Below the pieces are notes generated by a model. That model searched no databases, was not told the DNA's origin, and saw nothing but the letters and a program-made list of their open reading frames with translations. Made by a program: the position numbers and the translations under genes. DNA of 64,000 bases. It comes from Streptomyces sp. NBC_00341. GTDB lineage: Bacteria > Actinomycetota > Actinomycetes > Streptomycetales > Streptomycetaceae. Of this stretch, positions 45,998-55,102 are shown piece by piece. Within the stretch, counting starts at the first letter, position 1; every line of letters begins with the position of its first letter. Location of the stretch: contig NZ_CP108002.1 in NCBI RefSeq assembly GCF_041435055.1, forward strand, positions 7,068,001-7,132,000, written 5' to 3'.

Positions 45998-46471
45998 GTG
46001 GTGTTCACCAGCGTTTTGATGATCGAGAAGCCCCTCACTTCCGAGGACGTCGAGTTCGTCACCACCCTGCACGGGGAGGAGCAGATCTCCTTCGTCGTGC
46101 TGATGCAGCCACGAGGCGACCAGGCGGATGTGCTGTTGCGGGCCATCGACGACCTGGCGATGGGCGAACTGAAGGAAGCGGCCCGTGAGAGCGAGGAACC
46201 GGAGGGCAGGAACGCCAGGGAGTCCGCCGAACTCGCGCTCGAAGTGTCCCTGGAGGCCCTGCGCCAGTCGGGCTCGGAAGCCGTCGGACAAGTGATCGAG
46301 ACCCATCCCCTGGACAAGCTCACGTCCGTGGTCGAGGAGTCGGAGGCCGACGAGGTCATCGTGCTGACCGCGCCGCACTACGTCGAGGAGTTCTTCCACC
46401 GCGACTGGGCGTCCCGCGCCCGGCACAAGGTCGGCGTACCGGTGCTCAAGCTCTTCGCGCACAGCGAATAG
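45998..46471 (+). CDS. Conserved protein of unknown function, 157 residues
   Basis: No signal peptide or membrane helix. The sequence is rich in Glu, with a long amphipathic region (MGELKEAARESEEPEGRNAR through VSLEALRQSG). It ends with a hydrophobic strand VIVLTAPHYVEEFFHRDWASRARHK, which resembles the nucleotide-binding end of a universal-stress-like fold, but this is weak. GTG 45998 or GTG 46001 starts it. It is followed after 42 bases by murC on the same strand. Confidence 0.75.
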   Translation: MVFTSVLMIEKPLTSEDVEFVTTLHGEEQISFVVLMQPRGDQADVLLRAIDDLAMGELKEAARESEEPEGRNARESAELALEVSLEALRQSGSEAVGQVIETHPLDKLTSVVEESEADEVIVLTAPHYVEEFFHRDWASRARHKVGVPVLKLFAHSE

Positions 46472-46513
46472 GCTGGGTGGCCCCAACCCGTACCGACCCT
46501 GGGAGACACACGC

Positions 46514-47908
46514 ATGGCACCCGGTATTCCTGCCGCCATGGAACGGCCGCACTTCATCGGCATCGGCGGCGCCGGAATGTCGGGCATCGCGAAGATCCTC
46601 ACCAGGCGCGGCGCGAAGGTCGCGGGCAGCGACTCCAAGGAGTCGCCCACCGCAGAGGCGCTGCGCGCGCTGGGGGCGACCGTCCACATCGGGCACGCCG
46701 CCGGGCACCTGGCGGACGACGCCACCTGCGTGGTCGTCTCCAGTGCCATCCGCGCCGACAATCCGGAGCTGGTGCGCGCCGGGGAGCTCTCGATCCCCGT
46801 CGTGCACCGCTCCGACGCGCTCGCCTCGCTGATGGAGGGGCTGCGGGCCATCGCCGTCGCGGGCACCCACGGCAAGACGACCACCACGTCGATGCTGGCC
46901 GTCGCCCTGACCGAGCTGGGCCTCGACCCCTCGTACGCGATCGGCGGCGACCTCGCCGGACCCGGTACCAACGCCACGCACGGCGAGGGCGAGATCTTCG
47001 TCGCCGAGGCCGACGAGAGCGACCGCAGCTTCCAGAAGTACGACCCCGAGGTCGCGATCGTCCTCAACGCCGAGCTGGACCACCACGCGAACTACGCCTC
47101 GATGGACGAGATCTACGACTCCTTCGAGACCTTCGTCGGCAAGATCGTCCCCGACGGCACCCTGGTGATCTCCGCCGACCAGGCCGGCGCCGTCGAGCTG
47201 ACCCGCCGGGTGCGCGACCAGTCGGCGCTCAAGGTCGTCACCTACGGTGAGGCCGCGACCGCCGACGTACGCGTCCAGAAGATCAACCAGCGCGGCCTGA
47301 CCAGCGAGGTCACCGTCGTCCTGAACGGGAAGTACCTCACCTTCACCGTCTCCGTCCCCGGCCGCCACTACGCGCTCAACGCCGTGGCCGCCCTCGCCGC
47401 CGGCGTCGCCCTCGGCATCCCGGCGCACAACCTGGCCTCGGCCCTCGGCAAGTACACCGGCGTCAAGCGCCGCCTCCAGCTCAAGGGCGAGGCGGCCGGC
47501 GTCCAGGTCATCGACAGCTACGCGCACCACCCCACCGAGATGACCGCCGACCTCGAAGCGATGCGCGGCGCCGCCTCCGACGCCCGCCTCCTGGTCGTCT
47601 TCCAGCCCCACCTCTTCTCCCGCACCCAGGAGCTCGGCACCGAGATGGGGCAGGCCCTCGCGCTCGCCGACGCCTCCGTGGTGCTGGACATCTACCCGGC
47701 CCGCGAGGACCCGATCCCCGGCATCACCAGCACCCTGATCATCGACGCCGCACGGGCGGCCGGGGCCGACGTCACCGCCGTCCACGACAAGGCCGCGGTC
47801 CCCGGGGCCGTCGCGGGAATGGCGAAGCCCGGCGATCTCGTTCTCACCATGGGAGCGGGCGACGTCACCGACCTCGGCCCGCAGATCCTGGACCACCTGT
47901 CGAGCTGA
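46514..47908 (+). CDS. murC: UDP-N-acetylmuramate--L-alanine ligase
   Basis: 464 residues; the cytoplasmic ATP-dependent ligase adding L-Ala to UDP-MurNAc. The N-terminal nucleotide-sugar motif is HFIGIGGAGMSGIA, the ATP loop GTHGKTTTTS, then DESDRSFQKYDPEVAIVLNAELDHH and the C-terminal DSYAHHPTEMTADL. The gene lies outside the division and cell-wall (dcw) cluster, as is normal in Streptomyces. ATG 46514 precedes a second in-frame ATG at residue 9. msrB follows 10 bases later. Confidence 0.95.
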   Translation: MAPGIPAAMERPHFIGIGGAGMSGIAKILTRRGAKVAGSDSKESPTAEALRALGATVHIGHAAGHLADDATCVVVSSAIRADNPELVRAGELSIPVVHRSDALASLMEGLRAIAVAGTHGKTTTTSMLAVALTELGLDPSYAIGGDLAGPGTNATHGEGEIFVAEADESDRSFQKYDPEVAIVLNAELDHHANYASMDEIYDSFETFVGKIVPDGTLVISADQAGAVELTRRVRDQSALKVVTYGEAATADVRVQKINQRGLTSEVTVVLNGKYLTFTVSVPGRHYALNAVAALAAGVALGIPAHNLASALGKYTGVKRRLQLKGEAAGVQVIDSYAHHPTEMTADLEAMRGAASDARLLVVFQPHLFSRTQELGTEMGQALALADASVVLDIYPAREDPIPGITSTLIIDAARAAGADVTAVHDKAAVPGAVAGMAKPGDLVLTMGAGDVTDLGPQILDHLSS

Positions 47909-47918
47909 GGGAGCCACC

Positions 47919-48326
47919 GTGCCGTACGACATCGACAAGCCCGACGAGGAGTGGCGGGCGGAACTGTCCCCCGCCGAGTACGCGGTGCTGCGCCAGGCCG
48001 GCACCGAGCCCGCCTTCGTCGGCGAGTACACCGACACCAAGACGACGGGCGTCTACTCCTGCCGCGCCTGTGACGCGGAGCTGTTCCGCTCCGACACCAA
48101 ATTCGAGTCGCACTGCGGCTGGCCGTCCTTCTACGACCCGAAGGACAGCGACGCGGTCGAACTGATCCAGGACCGCACCCACGGCATGGTCCGCACCGAG
48201 GTCCGCTGCGCCCGCTGCGGCTCGCACCTGGGCCACGTCTTCGAGGGCGAGGGCTACCCGACCCCCACGGACCAGCGGTACTGCATCAACTCGATCTCGC
48301 TGCGGCTCACGCCGGACGGCAGCTGA
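47919..48326 (+). CDS. msrB: Peptide-methionine (R)-S-oxide reductase
   Basis: 135 residues. Structural zinc cysteines are in CRACD and CARCG. HCGWPSFY, HLGHVF and the catalytic Cys in RYCINSISL are all present. It repairs oxidised methionine. GTG 47919 follows the murC stop by 10 bases with GGGAG upstream, so the two are co-transcribed. It converges on the kinase gene across 13 bases. Confidence 0.95.
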   Translation: MPYDIDKPDEEWRAELSPAEYAVLRQAGTEPAFVGEYTDTKTTGVYSCRACDAELFRSDTKFESHCGWPSFYDPKDSDAVELIQDRTHGMVRTEVRCARCGSHLGHVFEGEGYPTPTDQRYCINSISLRLTPDGS

Positions 48327-48339
48327 GCCGAGGCGCGGG

Positions 48340-49938
48340 TCAGGCCTGCGCCCGAGCCACCGCTGATGCCCCGGCGCGGGGCATCAGCAGGGTGGCCACG
48401 AGCGAGACGGCCGCCCACGCTCCCGCACCGGCGGCGAGCGCGAGACTTACGGAGACATCGCCCCCGGCGGCCAGCAGACCGGCCAGCACCACGCCGGCGA
48501 GCAGGCCGGTGGCCGTGCCGGCCGCCGTGTGCCACGGTGCCCTGCGGACCACCGCCCCGACCGCCTTGCGCAGTCCCAGACCGGCGAAGAACAGCGCGGG
48601 GACGCCGAACACGCCGGACAGCAGCGCTGTCCACCACGGCGACGGCGGCCAGAACAGCAGGAACACGACGGCGAGCACGGTGCAGAGCATCGCCATGAGG
48701 ACCAGGCCCGTGTCCGCGGGCGTCTTGTCGTCCGGTGCGACGGTCGGCGCCCCCATGTAGGCAGCCGCCATGGCGACCAGGAAGACCAGTACGCACAGGG
48801 ACAGGGTCCAGACCGGGGACCAGCCGGTCAGCAGGGCGAACTGGGGCCAGACGGCGCCGGCGGCGAGCAGCCCGCTCCAGGCCGACACCCGTCCGGCTCC
48901 GGGCATCGTCTGCGCGACGGCGCGCGCGGGCGCGGGGTCCGGCTCGGTGACCGCGGCGGGCTGCGGAATGGCCTGCGGCGGTTCCGGTTCCGGCTCCGGT
49001 GTGCGCGGGGGCCCGGCCACCGGTGCGCGAGGCGCGTCGACCGTCGGGGCGGCGGCGAGGTCCCGGACCCCGGGGATGATGCCCGGAGGTTCGTCCCCGG
49101 GGCCGTCCAGCACAGCGCGCAGGCGCTCGGACACCGCGTCCGCCGTGGCGGGCCGATCGTCCGGGTCCTTGTGCAGCAGGGAGACGACCAGCCGGTCGAG
49201 GGCGTCCGGAACACCGGGGCGCAGGCTCCGCACCGGTTCCGGCGTCCCGTTGAGGTGCTGGGCCAGTACCGACCACCCCGCTCCCTCGAAGGGCGGTCTG
49301 CCCGCGAGGAGTTCGTACAGCAGGCAGCCCAGCGAGTAGAGGTCGCTGCGCCCGTCGAGAGTCCGGTCGCCGCGTACTTGCTCCGGTGACATGTAGGCGG
49401 GTGTGCCGATCGTCGCGCCGGTGCCCGTGAGCCCGGTCCCGGACTCCTCGACCAGCCGCGCGATGCCGAAGTCGCAGATCTTCAGGTCGTGTTCGCCGTC
49501 CCCGTACACCATGACGTTCGCCGGTTTGATGTCCCGGTGGACCACGCCCGCGCGGTGGGCGGCCGCGAGGCCCGAGCAGATCTGGAGCCCCCAGGCCACC
49601 ACCGACTCGACGCTCCGCTGTTCCGTGGCGGTGAAGGAGGCCATGGAGCGGCCGGGGACCAGCTCCATGACCAGGAAGAGCACCTGATGTCCCGCGACGG
49701 CCGCCTCGCCGTGGTCGTGAATGGTCACGATGCGAGGGTGGGTCAGACGCGCGGTGGCCCGTGCCTCCTGGCGGAACCGGGCGGCCGACTGGCTGGTCGT
49801 GAGAGGGCTCTGGGTGATGACCTTGACGGCAACGTCACGGTCGAGCCGTGAGTCGACCGCCCTCCACACCTGGCCCATACCGCCGGCCCCGAGCATCTCC
49901 ACCAGCCGGTAGCGGCTTTCGAGCACCTCTCCACGCAC
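48340..49938 (-). CDS. Transmembrane Ser/Thr protein kinase with five C-terminal helices
   Basis: 532 residues. A complete PknB-type kinase domain (about 9-265) has LGAGGMGQVW, AVKV (Lys), HRDIKPANVM, DFGIARL, GTPAYMSPEQ and DLYSLGCLLYE. A Pro/Glu-rich linker (about 300-345) leads to five hydrophobic helices between about 350 and 525 with no sizeable external domain. Input is therefore likely through the membrane bundle or linker. It is monocistronic. Confidence 0.92.
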   Translation of the reverse strand: MRGEVLESRYRLVEMLGAGGMGQVWRAVDSRLDRDVAVKVITQSPLTTSQSAARFRQEARATARLTHPRIVTIHDHGEAAVAGHQVLFLVMELVPGRSMASFTATEQRSVESVVAWGLQICSGLAAAHRAGVVHRDIKPANVMVYGDGEHDLKICDFGIARLVEESGTGLTGTGATIGTPAYMSPEQVRGDRTLDGRSDLYSLGCLLYELLAGRPPFEGAGWSVLAQHLNGTPEPVRSLRPGVPDALDRLVVSLLHKDPDDRPATADAVSERLRAVLDGPGDEPPGIIPGVRDLAAAPTVDAPRAPVAGPPRTPEPEPEPPQAIPQPAAVTEPDPAPARAVAQTMPGAGRVSAWSGLLAAGAVWPQFALLTGWSPVWTLSLCVLVFLVAMAAAYMGAPTVAPDDKTPADTGLVLMAMLCTVLAVVFLLFWPPSPWWTALLSGVFGVPALFFAGLGLRKAVGAVVRRAPWHTAAGTATGLLAGVVLAGLLAAGGDVSVSLALAAGAGAWAAVSLVATLLMPRAGASAVARAQA

Positions 49939-50062
49939 CGAGCGCCCCCTTCGATCGTCGTGTCCGGGGCGTCGCGACCCGGCGTGCCCCTCCAGGGGCA
50001 GAAGCCTACGCAGCGACCGGGCCGGAAGACCGCCGGGCCGGAGAGATCCTCCAACGCGAGGC

Positions 50063-50521
50063 TCAGGCTTCGTCGGTCTCCGGCTTCAGCAGCGGGTGCA
50101 CCACGCCGGGGAAGACCCGGGCCCGCACGACCTCCTCGGCCGAACCGCCCTGGATCACCGTCTCCGCCACACCCCAGGGCCGCCCCGGCAGCTCCACGAG
50201 CAGCGTGTACGAGGCCGGGCAGCCGGTGCACTCGTACCGGTCGACCCAGGTCTCCACCTCGGTGGCGCTTCCCGGGTACCGCGCCACGTGCCGGTGCCGG
50301 GCGTGGCACCGCTCGCACGTCTCGCCGGGCTCGCACGTGCCGCCGCACGGGCACGGCACGTCGAGGGATTCGGCCGGGCGCCACCGCTGGGTGACGACGG
50401 CCTCACGCGTGGCGCCCATGTCCTTCATCGCCTTGAGGTTGCGGGCGGCCACGTTGTACGACTCACCGGTCGCGGCCATCCGGTCCCGGATCACGTCCTT
50501 GCGCCCGCGGTTCGTCGTCAT
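50063..50521 (-). CDS. Cys-rich protein with possible zinc-binding centre, 152 residues
   Basis: The N-terminus (NRGRKDVIRDRMAATGESYNVAARNL) is a short basic helix often seen at the start of streptomycete proteins, perhaps an RNA- or protein-binding tag. A cysteine cluster follows (CPCGGTCEPGETCERCHARHRH, then YECTGC), seven Cys that could hold one or two zincs. The C-terminal half is a small alpha/beta region. ATG 50521 follows a good GGAGGAAC sequence. Function unknown. Confidence 0.75.
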   Translation of the reverse strand: MTTNRGRKDVIRDRMAATGESYNVAARNLKAMKDMGATREAVVTQRWRPAESLDVPCPCGGTCEPGETCERCHARHRHVARYPGSATEVETWVDRYECTGCPASYTLLVELPGRPWGVAETVIQGGSAEEVVRARVFPGVVHPLLKPETDEA

Positions 50522-50586
50522 CTGTTCCTCCTGGGGGTTCACGCAGCCCGCCAGATGGCCCACGAGATCGGTAGGCCCCAGGTTAC

Positions 50587-50606
50587 CGGGCGCGGTGGGG
50601 CGCCCG
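50587..50606 (-). terminator. Hairpin after the GAP1-like gene
   Basis: CGGGCGC (50587-50593) pairs with GCGCCCG (50600-50606), loop 6 bases, 34 bases beyond the upstream gene's stop on the minus strand. Confidence 0.5.
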
Positions 50607-50640
50607 CGACACTCCGGGGCCCGCCCGCGTCCGGCGGACG

Positions 50641-53118
50641 TCAGCCCCGCCGGACCCGGCCCGCGAGCCGCCTGCCCAGTCGGCCCAGGGTGCCCTGGCT
50701 CCGGCGGTTCCAGTCCCGGAAGGCCTCCGCCCGGCCGCTGCTGCCGGAGCGCCCGACGGCCTCCTCCACGGCCGCGACCCCGTCGGCGGACAGCGCGCGC
50801 ACGGCGGGGCGCAGCACCTCCTCCAGCAGGGCGGCGGTGGTCCGGCTCCAGTCGGCCCCGGCGTGCGGGTGGGCCGTCCAGACGGCGAAGCAGCCGGCCG
50901 CGTAGCCGGGGTCCGCCGCCAGCCTGGCCCGGACGTCGGGGCCGTGCGCGGCCCGGTCGTACGCGGCGATGAGGTCCGCGTCGGCGCTGTGCGCGAGGGC
51001 GTACTGCTCGGCCTCCGGCCCGTCCGGGGCGAGCAGCCGCCCGGCCAGGGCGCCGAACGCGTGGCCGAGCACTCCCGGCTCCACCGGCTCCGCGCCCGGC
51101 CGCAGCGCGCGGACCCGCTGTGCCCACTCCGGCTCGGCCTCGCCGGAGCGCAGCTCGCGGGCGAAGTCCAGCAGCAGCAGGGCCCCGCGCTCCCGGCCCG
51201 TGATCTCCTGCGGGAAGCCGCGCAGCAGGTCGTGGGCGAGCTGGGGCGCCTCCTCCTCTTCCGCGGGGGCGTTCAGCGCGGCGGCGACCAGGTGCGACCA
51301 GGTGCCGGCCGTCCGGTGGGAGTCAGAGGTCGCGGCCTCCAGCAGCAGCCGGGCCTCCGCCACCGTCGGAGCGTCCTCCTCCCACACCAGGCCCACGGCC
51401 GTCCGCAGGACCAGCGGCTCCGCGAACGGCGACATCCCGGCGGCCCGCAGCACCCGCTGCACCGCGCCCACCCGGTCGTCGCCGCAGCCCGCCTTGGCCT
51501 CGGGCGCCTCCGCGCACATCCGCAGGTGCGGCAGCAGCTGCGTACCGGTGAACGGCAGCGCCACCCGGCCCAGCAGCCGCTCCGCCCCGGCCGGGTCCTC
51601 CGGTGCGATCCGGTCCAGCGCGCCGAGCAGCGCCGTACGCACGTCGAACTGCTCGTCCATCAGCTCCAGCAGCGCGGGCGCCCAGCCGGGGGAGTCCGGC
51701 GCGGCCGCGTCCCGGGTGTCCGCGAGGAGGCCGGACGCCAGCCGCCGCACGACACCGGGCAGCAGCTCCGCGCAGTCCACCCCGAGCAGCCGGGCCACCC
51801 GGAGCAGCTGCACGGTGCGGGCCACGTCCTGACCGGCCCCCGGGCCGCTCAGCTCGGTGACGATCTCCGGGCCGAGCACCGCGGCGACGGCCTCGCCCTG
51901 CGGACCGCTGAAGGCCGTGCGGCCGGGCAGCTCCACCGAACCGTTCCCGCCCCGTACCGCCTCCGTCACCAGCATCGCGGCCAGCGGGGCCGTGGTCGTC
52001 GCGGGGGAGCGGCCGTCCAGCGCGGCGAACAGCCGCCCCGCGGCGTCGAACTCGGCCCCGGTGCGGTCGTCCACCCCTGCCGCGGTCAGCGCGTCGACGA
52101 GCTGCCGGGTGCGCTTCGCGTCCAGCGCGTACGGGCGCTCGGCCGCCCAGCCGGCGGCTGCGGCACGGCCGCACGGGCCCAGCGCGATGCCCGCGCACAG
52201 GGCCGTCACCGCGACCGGGCCGGCCGCGAACGGCTCGCCGGGCAGCTCGGCCGCCTCCCGGAACAGCTCCGGGGTGCGGCTCCGCCAGATCCGGGCCGCG
52301 GTCTCGGCCCATGCGTCGTCCACCGTCCCCTCCGGGCGCGGACCGGTGCAGGTGTGCACCCGGAACCCGGGCCCCGACAGCTCGTGCGCGTCCTGCGGCA
52401 GTACGCCGACGACGCGCTGCGGGGCGCGCTCCGGGTGGCGGGTGTACGTGGTGAAGGTCAGCCGCTCGGCGCTCGAAGGCGGCAGGACGGCGGCGGCCAG
52501 CGCGATCCACCGGGCCACGTCCGCGCTCTGCCGCTCGACGAGCACGACCTTCACGGGCTCGGCGGACCCGTCCGGCTCGCTCAGCCGCCGCAGGTCGGCC
52601 AGCACGCCCGCGAGCCAGGGGCCGCGCGAGACGGCGAAGTCGTTGAGCCCCTCACGGTCGGCGGCGCGGCCCGTCGCGACGGACAGGGCGGTGACGGGGT
52701 CGACCGCGGGCACCCGGTCCGGGGTCGCGGCGGCCCAGCGGGCGGAGCGGCAGGCGGTGATCGGGAGCATCCCGCCCGGCAGCCGGGTACCGGCGGGGAG
52801 GTGGACCGCGTGGGCGTGGAAGCGCAGCGAGGACAGCTGCGCGGTGCGCACCGGCACGGTCCTGGCCAGCAGATGGCTGCCGTCGGACAGCGCGCTGAAG
52901 CTGAACGACTCGGGCAGCGCGCGCAACGCGTTCTCGGTGACCTGGCGGGCGGTGCCGGCCGGCGGCTCGTACGCGAGGAGCGGACCGGCCTCGGTGAGCG
53001 CTGCCGAGGGTATCGCCGCGTCAACCGCCGTGAAACGGGCGGGTATCTCCGCGTCCTCGCCGCTCTCGGGTCCGGCCCCGGCCGTTGCGGAGGTGTAGTG
53101 CAACTGCGCGAGGCTCAT
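50641..53118 (-). CDS. GTPase-associated protein 1 (GAP1)-type large protein
   Basis: 825 residues, no signal peptide. The first ~270 residues (MSLAQLHYTSATAG, then GPWLAGVLADLRRL and RLTFTTYTRHPERAPQRVVGV) match the N-terminal module of GAP1-type proteins described from comparative genomics as partners of TRAFAC GTPases in multi-component conflict/signalling systems. The rest is an alpha-helical repeat-like region rich in Leu/Ala. ATG 53118 begins at MSLAQ; longer frames lack a ribosome-binding site. No GTPase gene lies nearby. Family name recalled, not searched. Confidence 0.75.
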   Translation of the reverse strand: MSLAQLHYTSATAGAGPESGEDAEIPARFTAVDAAIPSAALTEAGPLLAYEPPAGTARQVTENALRALPESFSFSALSDGSHLLARTVPVRTAQLSSLRFHAHAVHLPAGTRLPGGMLPITACRSARWAAATPDRVPAVDPVTALSVATGRAADREGLNDFAVSRGPWLAGVLADLRRLSEPDGSAEPVKVVLVERQSADVARWIALAAAVLPPSSAERLTFTTYTRHPERAPQRVVGVLPQDAHELSGPGFRVHTCTGPRPEGTVDDAWAETAARIWRSRTPELFREAAELPGEPFAAGPVAVTALCAGIALGPCGRAAAAGWAAERPYALDAKRTRQLVDALTAAGVDDRTGAEFDAAGRLFAALDGRSPATTTAPLAAMLVTEAVRGGNGSVELPGRTAFSGPQGEAVAAVLGPEIVTELSGPGAGQDVARTVQLLRVARLLGVDCAELLPGVVRRLASGLLADTRDAAAPDSPGWAPALLELMDEQFDVRTALLGALDRIAPEDPAGAERLLGRVALPFTGTQLLPHLRMCAEAPEAKAGCGDDRVGAVQRVLRAAGMSPFAEPLVLRTAVGLVWEEDAPTVAEARLLLEAATSDSHRTAGTWSHLVAAALNAPAEEEEAPQLAHDLLRGFPQEITGRERGALLLLDFARELRSGEAEPEWAQRVRALRPGAEPVEPGVLGHAFGALAGRLLAPDGPEAEQYALAHSADADLIAAYDRAAHGPDVRARLAADPGYAAGCFAVWTAHPHAGADWSRTTAALLEEVLRPAVRALSADGVAAVEEAVGRSGSSGRAEAFRDWNRRSQGTLGRLGRRLAGRVRRG

Positions 53119-53334
53119 GCGTCGGCTCTCTTCGTCCCTGCCATGAAGGTCCCCTGCCACCCGCACCCGCCGTCCGTGGTGGCAGAGCCGACCCGGCAGA
53201 GCGACGACCCCGGCGGGGAGAGTTCCGCAGTCGCTGGGGCGACGCTATCAAGTACCCGCGTGCGCTTGCGGCGAGAAGCCGGGGCGGGCGTGGCGGCCTT
53301 GTACCCGATGGCAAGCCCTCGCCAGGCTGGAACA

Positions 53335-53889
53335 ATGATTCTTCCCTTCACCCACGACGGTGAGACCGGCAGCGTGACCATAGACGTTGAGCAGGTCGAT
53401 GATCCGCGGACGATCGGCAAGCACCCGGCCATGCGGGGCTATCCGTGCTGCACGTCCACCGTGACGTATCCGGGCAGGGGCTACCGGGCCATGTTCGGCT
53501 GGGTCCAGTTCGTCCGCTCGACGGACAACGCGTCCGGCGGTGCCGACTTCGACATGGACCCGTTCATCCTGTTCGAGGACGCGCCCTCCCCGTACTGCTT
53601 CTTCGGCATCAACCCCACCCTGTTCGATGCCCCGTCACGGGCCGAACGACGGCCGATGGCCTGGCTCGCGCACAGCTTCCTGGCGTACACGCCGCTGGAC
53701 CGCGAACAGCGGTGCGTGATACCCCTGACCGGCTTCTCCTGGGGATTCGGCATCGACGCCGAGGGAAATATCCCCGTCCGGCCGGCGGCGGCTCTCACCG
53801 CCGCCGACTGGGACGAGCACCTGCCGTACCTCGGTACCAGCTATCCCGCCTGGGAGTTCGAGAAGTGGCGGGCGGACGCTCAGCCCTGA
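53335..53889 (+). CDS. Hypothetical protein, 184 residues
   Basis: Cytoplasmic alpha/beta protein with no recognised domain. It is rich in aromatic residues (GYRAMFGWVQFVRS, SPYCFFGINPTLF, WGFGIDAEGNIPV). ATG 53335 or an in-frame ATG nine codons upstream may start it. Its last 10 bases overlap the 3' end of the convergent DUF397 gene. The 216-base gap to the GAP1-like gene contains the divergent promoters; no repeat was noted there. Confidence 0.7.
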   Translation: MILPFTHDGETGSVTIDVEQVDDPRTIGKHPAMRGYPCCTSTVTYPGRGYRAMFGWVQFVRSTDNASGGADFDMDPFILFEDAPSPYCFFGINPTLFDAPSRAERRPMAWLAHSFLAYTPLDREQRCVIPLTGFSWGFGIDAEGNIPVRPAAALTAADWDEHLPYLGTSYPAWEFEKWRADAQP

Positions 53890-54128
53890 ACGGCGTAGCC
53901 GACGAACCGGGTCCAGGCGGCGGGGGCGAGGGCGAGCTGCGGGCCCTCGTGCACCTTCGAGTCGCGGATGTGGATGGTGGTGGGGCAGGTGGCGACTTCG
54001 ACGCAGGAGTCGCCCTGTGATCCGCTGTAGCTGGACTTGTGCCAGGACAGGGCGACTTCGACGCAGCTGTCGCCGTCGCCGCCGCTGTAGCTGCTCTTGA
54101 ACCAGGCCAGTTCGGTGGTGCTGCTCAT
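53880..54128 (-). CDS. DUF397 protein with duplicated motif
   Basis: 82 residues. The DUF397 core is present twice in tandem: WFKSSYSGGDGDSCVEVA and WHKSSYSGSQGDSCVEVA, followed by IHIRDSK. DUF397 proteins are small partners of WhiJ-type HTH proteins in Streptomyces. It overlaps the upstream HTH gene by ATGA, so it is translated with it. The internal duplication is unusual for this class. Confidence 0.9.
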   Translation of the reverse strand: MSSTTELAWFKSSYSGGDGDSCVEVALSWHKSSYSGSQGDSCVEVATCPTTIHIRDSKVHEGPQLALAPAAWTRFVGYAVQG

Positions 54129-54949
54129 AACGCTCCTCGCATCTGCCGCAGCAGGCTCAAGGAGTCCTCCGGGGTAAGAGCCTGCGAGCGCATCTTGGCA
54201 TACCGCTGGTGCAGAAGGCTGACCACCTTCGGATCGGAGATGAGCTGGCCGGTGTCCTGGCCCTCCGAGTATGCAAACCATCGATTCTCGGGCGTTTCCA
54301 GGAGTTGGAGCGGTCCGTCCAACCCTGCGTGTGTCGGCTGCCTGAGCGGCATGATCTGCAGCTCGACGTTCCAGTGGCGCTCGGCTGTTTCGATCACGTG
54401 GTCGAGCAACTCGCGTGTGACATCCACGCCACCAGTCTGACGTTCCAGTACTGCTTGTTCGATGATGAAGCTGAATGTTCTGGGTGGCCTACGCTTCGTT
54501 GAGAGCAATTCCTGACGCGCCAGGCGCGCGCTGATCCTCTCGTTCATCTCGTCTTCATTTGGCGGGGGCGGAACACTCAAGTAGATAGCACGCGCATACG
54601 CCTCGGTCTGCAACAGCCCGGGGACCACGCGGCACTCGTACGTGTAGAGGGCGATCGCCTCCCGCTCCAGCTGCGCCCACTGGCGGAACCAGTTCGCCAG
54701 CCCCGGCCGCCGCGACAGATGCTTCGCCGCCGCCTTCAGCACCCCCAGACCGTCGAGCACCGACTCGGCCCGCTCCACGAAGAGCGGCGGCGGAAACCTG
54801 CGGCCCTGCTCGATCGAGGCGACCATCGGCACGGAGTACCGCACCATCGGGGCGAACTGCTCCTGGGTGAGCCCGGCCCGTCTGCGCAGGACCTTGAGTA
54901 CCTCTCCGAACGACTTGAGGCTCTCCGAGTACTCGGGTTCGTCGGTCAT
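54125..54949 (-). CDS. XRE-family HTH regulator with DUF5753 (WhiJ type)
   Basis: 274 residues. The HTH (about 12-66) has LKVLRRRAGLTQEQFAPMVRYSVPMVASIEQG, and the DUF5753 domain (about 90-270) begins at WFRQWAQLEREAIALYTYECRVVPGLLQTEAYARA. WhiJ relatives repress developmental genes and are countered by their small DUF397 partner. It is divergent from the ATP-binding protein gene across 153 bases holding an 11-bp inverted repeat. ATG 54949 is the natural start. Confidence 0.92.
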   Translation of the reverse strand: MTDEPEYSESLKSFGEVLKVLRRRAGLTQEQFAPMVRYSVPMVASIEQGRRFPPPLFVERAESVLDGLGVLKAAAKHLSRRPGLANWFRQWAQLEREAIALYTYECRVVPGLLQTEAYARAIYLSVPPPPNEDEMNERISARLARQELLSTKRRPPRTFSFIIEQAVLERQTGGVDVTRELLDHVIETAERHWNVELQIMPLRQPTHAGLDGPLQLLETPENRWFAYSEGQDTGQLISDPKVVSLLHQRYAKMRSQALTPEDSLSLLRQMRGAL

Positions 54950-55031
54950 GCGCGGCCGCCTTTCGCGTGCTGTCCCCGATCCGCAACCCGCCCATGGTCA
55001 CGCATCGTGACCCATACTGTCCACGCTCCGT

Positions 55032-55058
55032 ACCCGTACGCTGACCGAGCGTACGGGT
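55032..55058. promoter_or_regulatory. Inverted repeat in the divergent WhiJ-type promoter
   Basis: ACCCGTACGCT (55032-55042) and AGCGTACGGGT (55048-55058) are perfect 11-base arms around GACCG. It lies midway between two divergent starts. It is the natural candidate binding site for the HTH protein and would control both genes. Confidence 0.6.
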
Positions 55059-55102
55059 TCTGTAGCTGGTCGCCGGGGCCCCCGCCGAAGAGGCTGACCC
55101 GC

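Noticed and set aside
46514..47908. murC taken as evidence of a dcw cluster
   Set aside because: No ftsZ, murG, ftsW or other dcw genes lie nearby; murC is separate in Streptomyces.
49985..50000. TGCCCC/GGGGCA hairpin upstream of the kinase start as a riboswitch
   Set aside because: A single 6-bp stem with no further conserved structure; too little to support a regulatory RNA.
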